NCBI GenBank assembly: GCA_964570855.1
Contig: CAZMZR010000126.1
Location: 1 to 7,383 of the forward strand
DNA from: JAFGPS01 sp964570855
GTDB taxonomy: Bacteria > Planctomycetota > Phycisphaerae > Sedimentisphaerales > Anaerobacaceae
Reading direction: 5' to 3'
Length of the DNA: 7,383 nucleotides
Part shown: piece after piece, positions 6,512 to 7,383 of the stretch
Numbering within the stretch: the first letter of the stretch is position 1
Layout of the letters: every line of letters starts with the position of its first letter
Notes under the pieces: generated by a model
Told to the model about the DNA's origin: nothing
The model's input: only the letters and a program-made list of their open reading frames with translations
Database searches by the model: none
Translations under genes and position numbers: made by a program

Positions 6512-7183
6512 TTAAGTATTTTTTTTCTGGTGGATTTTACCTTCCGTGCCGGACAGAATTCTTTTGATATTTTCGCGGTGCCGGATGATTACCATTAGTG
6601 GTATTGCCGTTGCAGTAATCACAAACGGCCATAGGTGAGCGAATTCCCAGCCGGGTCTCAGGGCTATCAATAAAATCAGAACAAGGGGGAAAGTCACAGA
6701 AGCGGCAACCGATGCTAATGAAACATACCGCCATATTGAAACGACGACCGCCCATACTGCTATAGCAATCAGGGCGCAAATTGTATAGTAAGGCCAAAGA
6801 CCAAGAGCCACTCCGAAACTGGTTGCAACGCCTTTGCCTCCTTTGAGCTTTAGATATACCGGGAAGATATGGCCGAGAATTGCAGCACAACCTACTGCAA
6901 GCCACAAAAAAAGCACAATAGTTTTTTCGGTTTGTGACTGAGCTGATAATGATGTGGTAAGAGGTAAAATAGCGAGCATCGGCACCAGGCCCTTGAGAAC
7001 ATCGAGAGCAAAGCAAACATAAGCCCATTTTCTGCCGAGTGCCCGAGCGACGTTGGTTGCGCCGATATTGCCTGAGCCTATCGAGCGTAAATCCTTGCCG
7101 TGTGCCCTGGCTATAAGCAGCCCAAATGGTATCGAGCCAAGCAAATATGCTACAATAATGGCCGGTATGAAAATCAGGTACAT
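6512..7183 (-). CDS. plsY: Acyl-phosphate:glycerol-3-phosphate acyltransferase
   Basis: PlsY moves the acyl chain from acyl-phosphate (made by PlsX) onto glycerol-3-phosphate in the inner membrane, the first acylation of bacterial phospholipid synthesis. The 223-residue length is usual and all signature motifs are present: LLGSIPFG (14-21), SGNIGATNVAR (37-47), DVLKG (61-65), GHIFPVYLKLKGGKGVATSFG (104-124, the glycerol-3-phosphate loop) and HRENIKRILSGTE (202-214). Hydrophobic segments at about 2-24, 55-75, 88-108, 118-152, 155-175 and 183-200 fit a multi-pass membrane protein. The ATG at 7183 is supported by AGGAAAGG (7200-7193), nine bases upstream. It overlaps the stop of the preceding gene by one base, so the two are in one operon. 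Its stop lies 7 bases from the converging cupin stop. Confidence 0.96.
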   Translation of the reverse strand: MYLIFIPAIIVAYLLGSIPFGLLIARAHGKDLRSIGSGNIGATNVARALGRKWAYVCFALDVLKGLVPMLAILPLTTSLSAQSQTEKTIVLFLWLAVGCAAILGHIFPVYLKLKGGKGVATSFGVALGLWPYYTICALIAIAVWAVVVSIWRYVSLASVAASVTFPLVLILLIALRPGWEFAHLWPFVITATAIPLMVIIRHRENIKRILSGTEGKIHQKKNT

Positions 7184-7383
7184 TATTCCGAGCCTTTCCT
7201 TTGCAATATGGAATCATATACATTGTGCAATTGTTTGGCAACTCGGTTAATGGAGATTTCTTCCTTGAGATTGTCTTCAATGATTGCCTGTGAAGTTTTT
7301 TGGATATTGTTTGTATCCGTGAAATAAGTAATAGCTTCCGCCAGAGCTTCGATATCATCGGGTGAGTCGGTGATTTTGCCGTG
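7183..7383 (-). CDS. C-terminal end of a probable glycosyltransferase (GT-B fold)
   Basis: The minus strand is open from the right window edge to a TAA at 7185-7183, giving the last 66 residues of a longer protein. The fragment begins HGKITDSPDDIEALAEAITY, the pattern found at the end of group 1 (GT4-like) glycosyltransferases, where a G-x-[LI]-x-x-x-D-D-xEALAEAI segment follows the nucleotide-sugar site. The rest is a helical tail ending with a VAKQLHNVYDSILQRKG helix, again typical of that family's last helix. The catalytic EX7E region would lie outside the window, so the call rests on this tail alone. The stop overlaps the plsY start (TAATG), which implies translational coupling and one operon. 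The sugar, the acceptor and any lipid or glycan role are unknown. Confidence 0.62.
   Translation of the reverse strand, partial: HGKITDSPDDIEALAEAITYFTDTNNIQKTSQAIIEDNLKEEISINRVAKQLHNVYDSILQRKGSE

Noticed and set aside
6473..6526. Terminator for the cupin gene using the T run at 6518-6526
   Set aside because: The only nearby stem (TGCCTGA with TCAGCA, bulged) is about 20 bases from the T run, too far for an intrinsic terminator.
6537..7358. Long open frame (273 codons) on the minus strand, overlapping plsY and the glycosyltransferase end in another frame
   Set aside because: The translation is low-complexity in basic, serine and cysteine residues and matches no family, while plsY in the neighbouring frame has all its motifs. 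It is a shadow.

Overview
The window carries eight protein genes, two of them cut by the window ends, in three transcription blocks. The proteins are ordinary bacterial types. The moderate GC content, the mixed use of Shine-Dalgarno sites, the wording of L28 and the variant GatB motif suggest a Planctomycetota-like bacterium, possibly Phycisphaerae/Sedimentisphaerales. This is an impression from protein style; there is no rRNA or phylogenetic marker to prove it.

Left block (1-2143, minus strand): a NodU/CmcH-type O-carbamoyltransferase is followed 20 bases downstream by a small SxtJ-like membrane protein that runs off the left edge. This pair is common in secondary-metabolite, glycan and exopolysaccharide loci. 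It is the only accessory part of the window, and its substrate cannot be told from here.

Gene-free region (2144-2516): a divergent control region of about 370 bases. It holds a good -10 box six bases from the carbamoyltransferase ATG (possible leaderless mRNA), one or two candidate rpmB promoters, an AT-rich dyad, and an rpmB leader with two small hairpins plus an alternative pairing next to the ribosome binding site.

Central block (2517-6504, plus strand): rpmB (ribosomal protein L28), a clear intrinsic terminator, then gatC-gatA-gatB and a small cupin. GatCAB amidates misacylated Glu-tRNA(Gln) and/or Asp-tRNA(Asn), so the organism probably lacks GlnRS, AsnRS or both. The terminator ends only 17 bases before gatC, so gatC must be expressed by read-through or from a promoter upstream of the hairpin.

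Right block (6512-7383, minus strand): the C-terminal end of a probable glycosyltransferase overlaps by one base (TAATG) with plsY, the acyl-phosphate glycerol-3-phosphate acyltransferase of phospholipid synthesis. plsY converges on the cupin gene with 7 bases between the stops and no visible terminator.

I see no CRISPR array, tRNA, rRNA, insertion sequence, phage gene or toxin-antitoxin pair. Nothing here is clearly a new system. The best leads are the rpmB leader, the terminator before gatC, and the carbamoyltransferase/SxtJ cassette continuing past the left edge.
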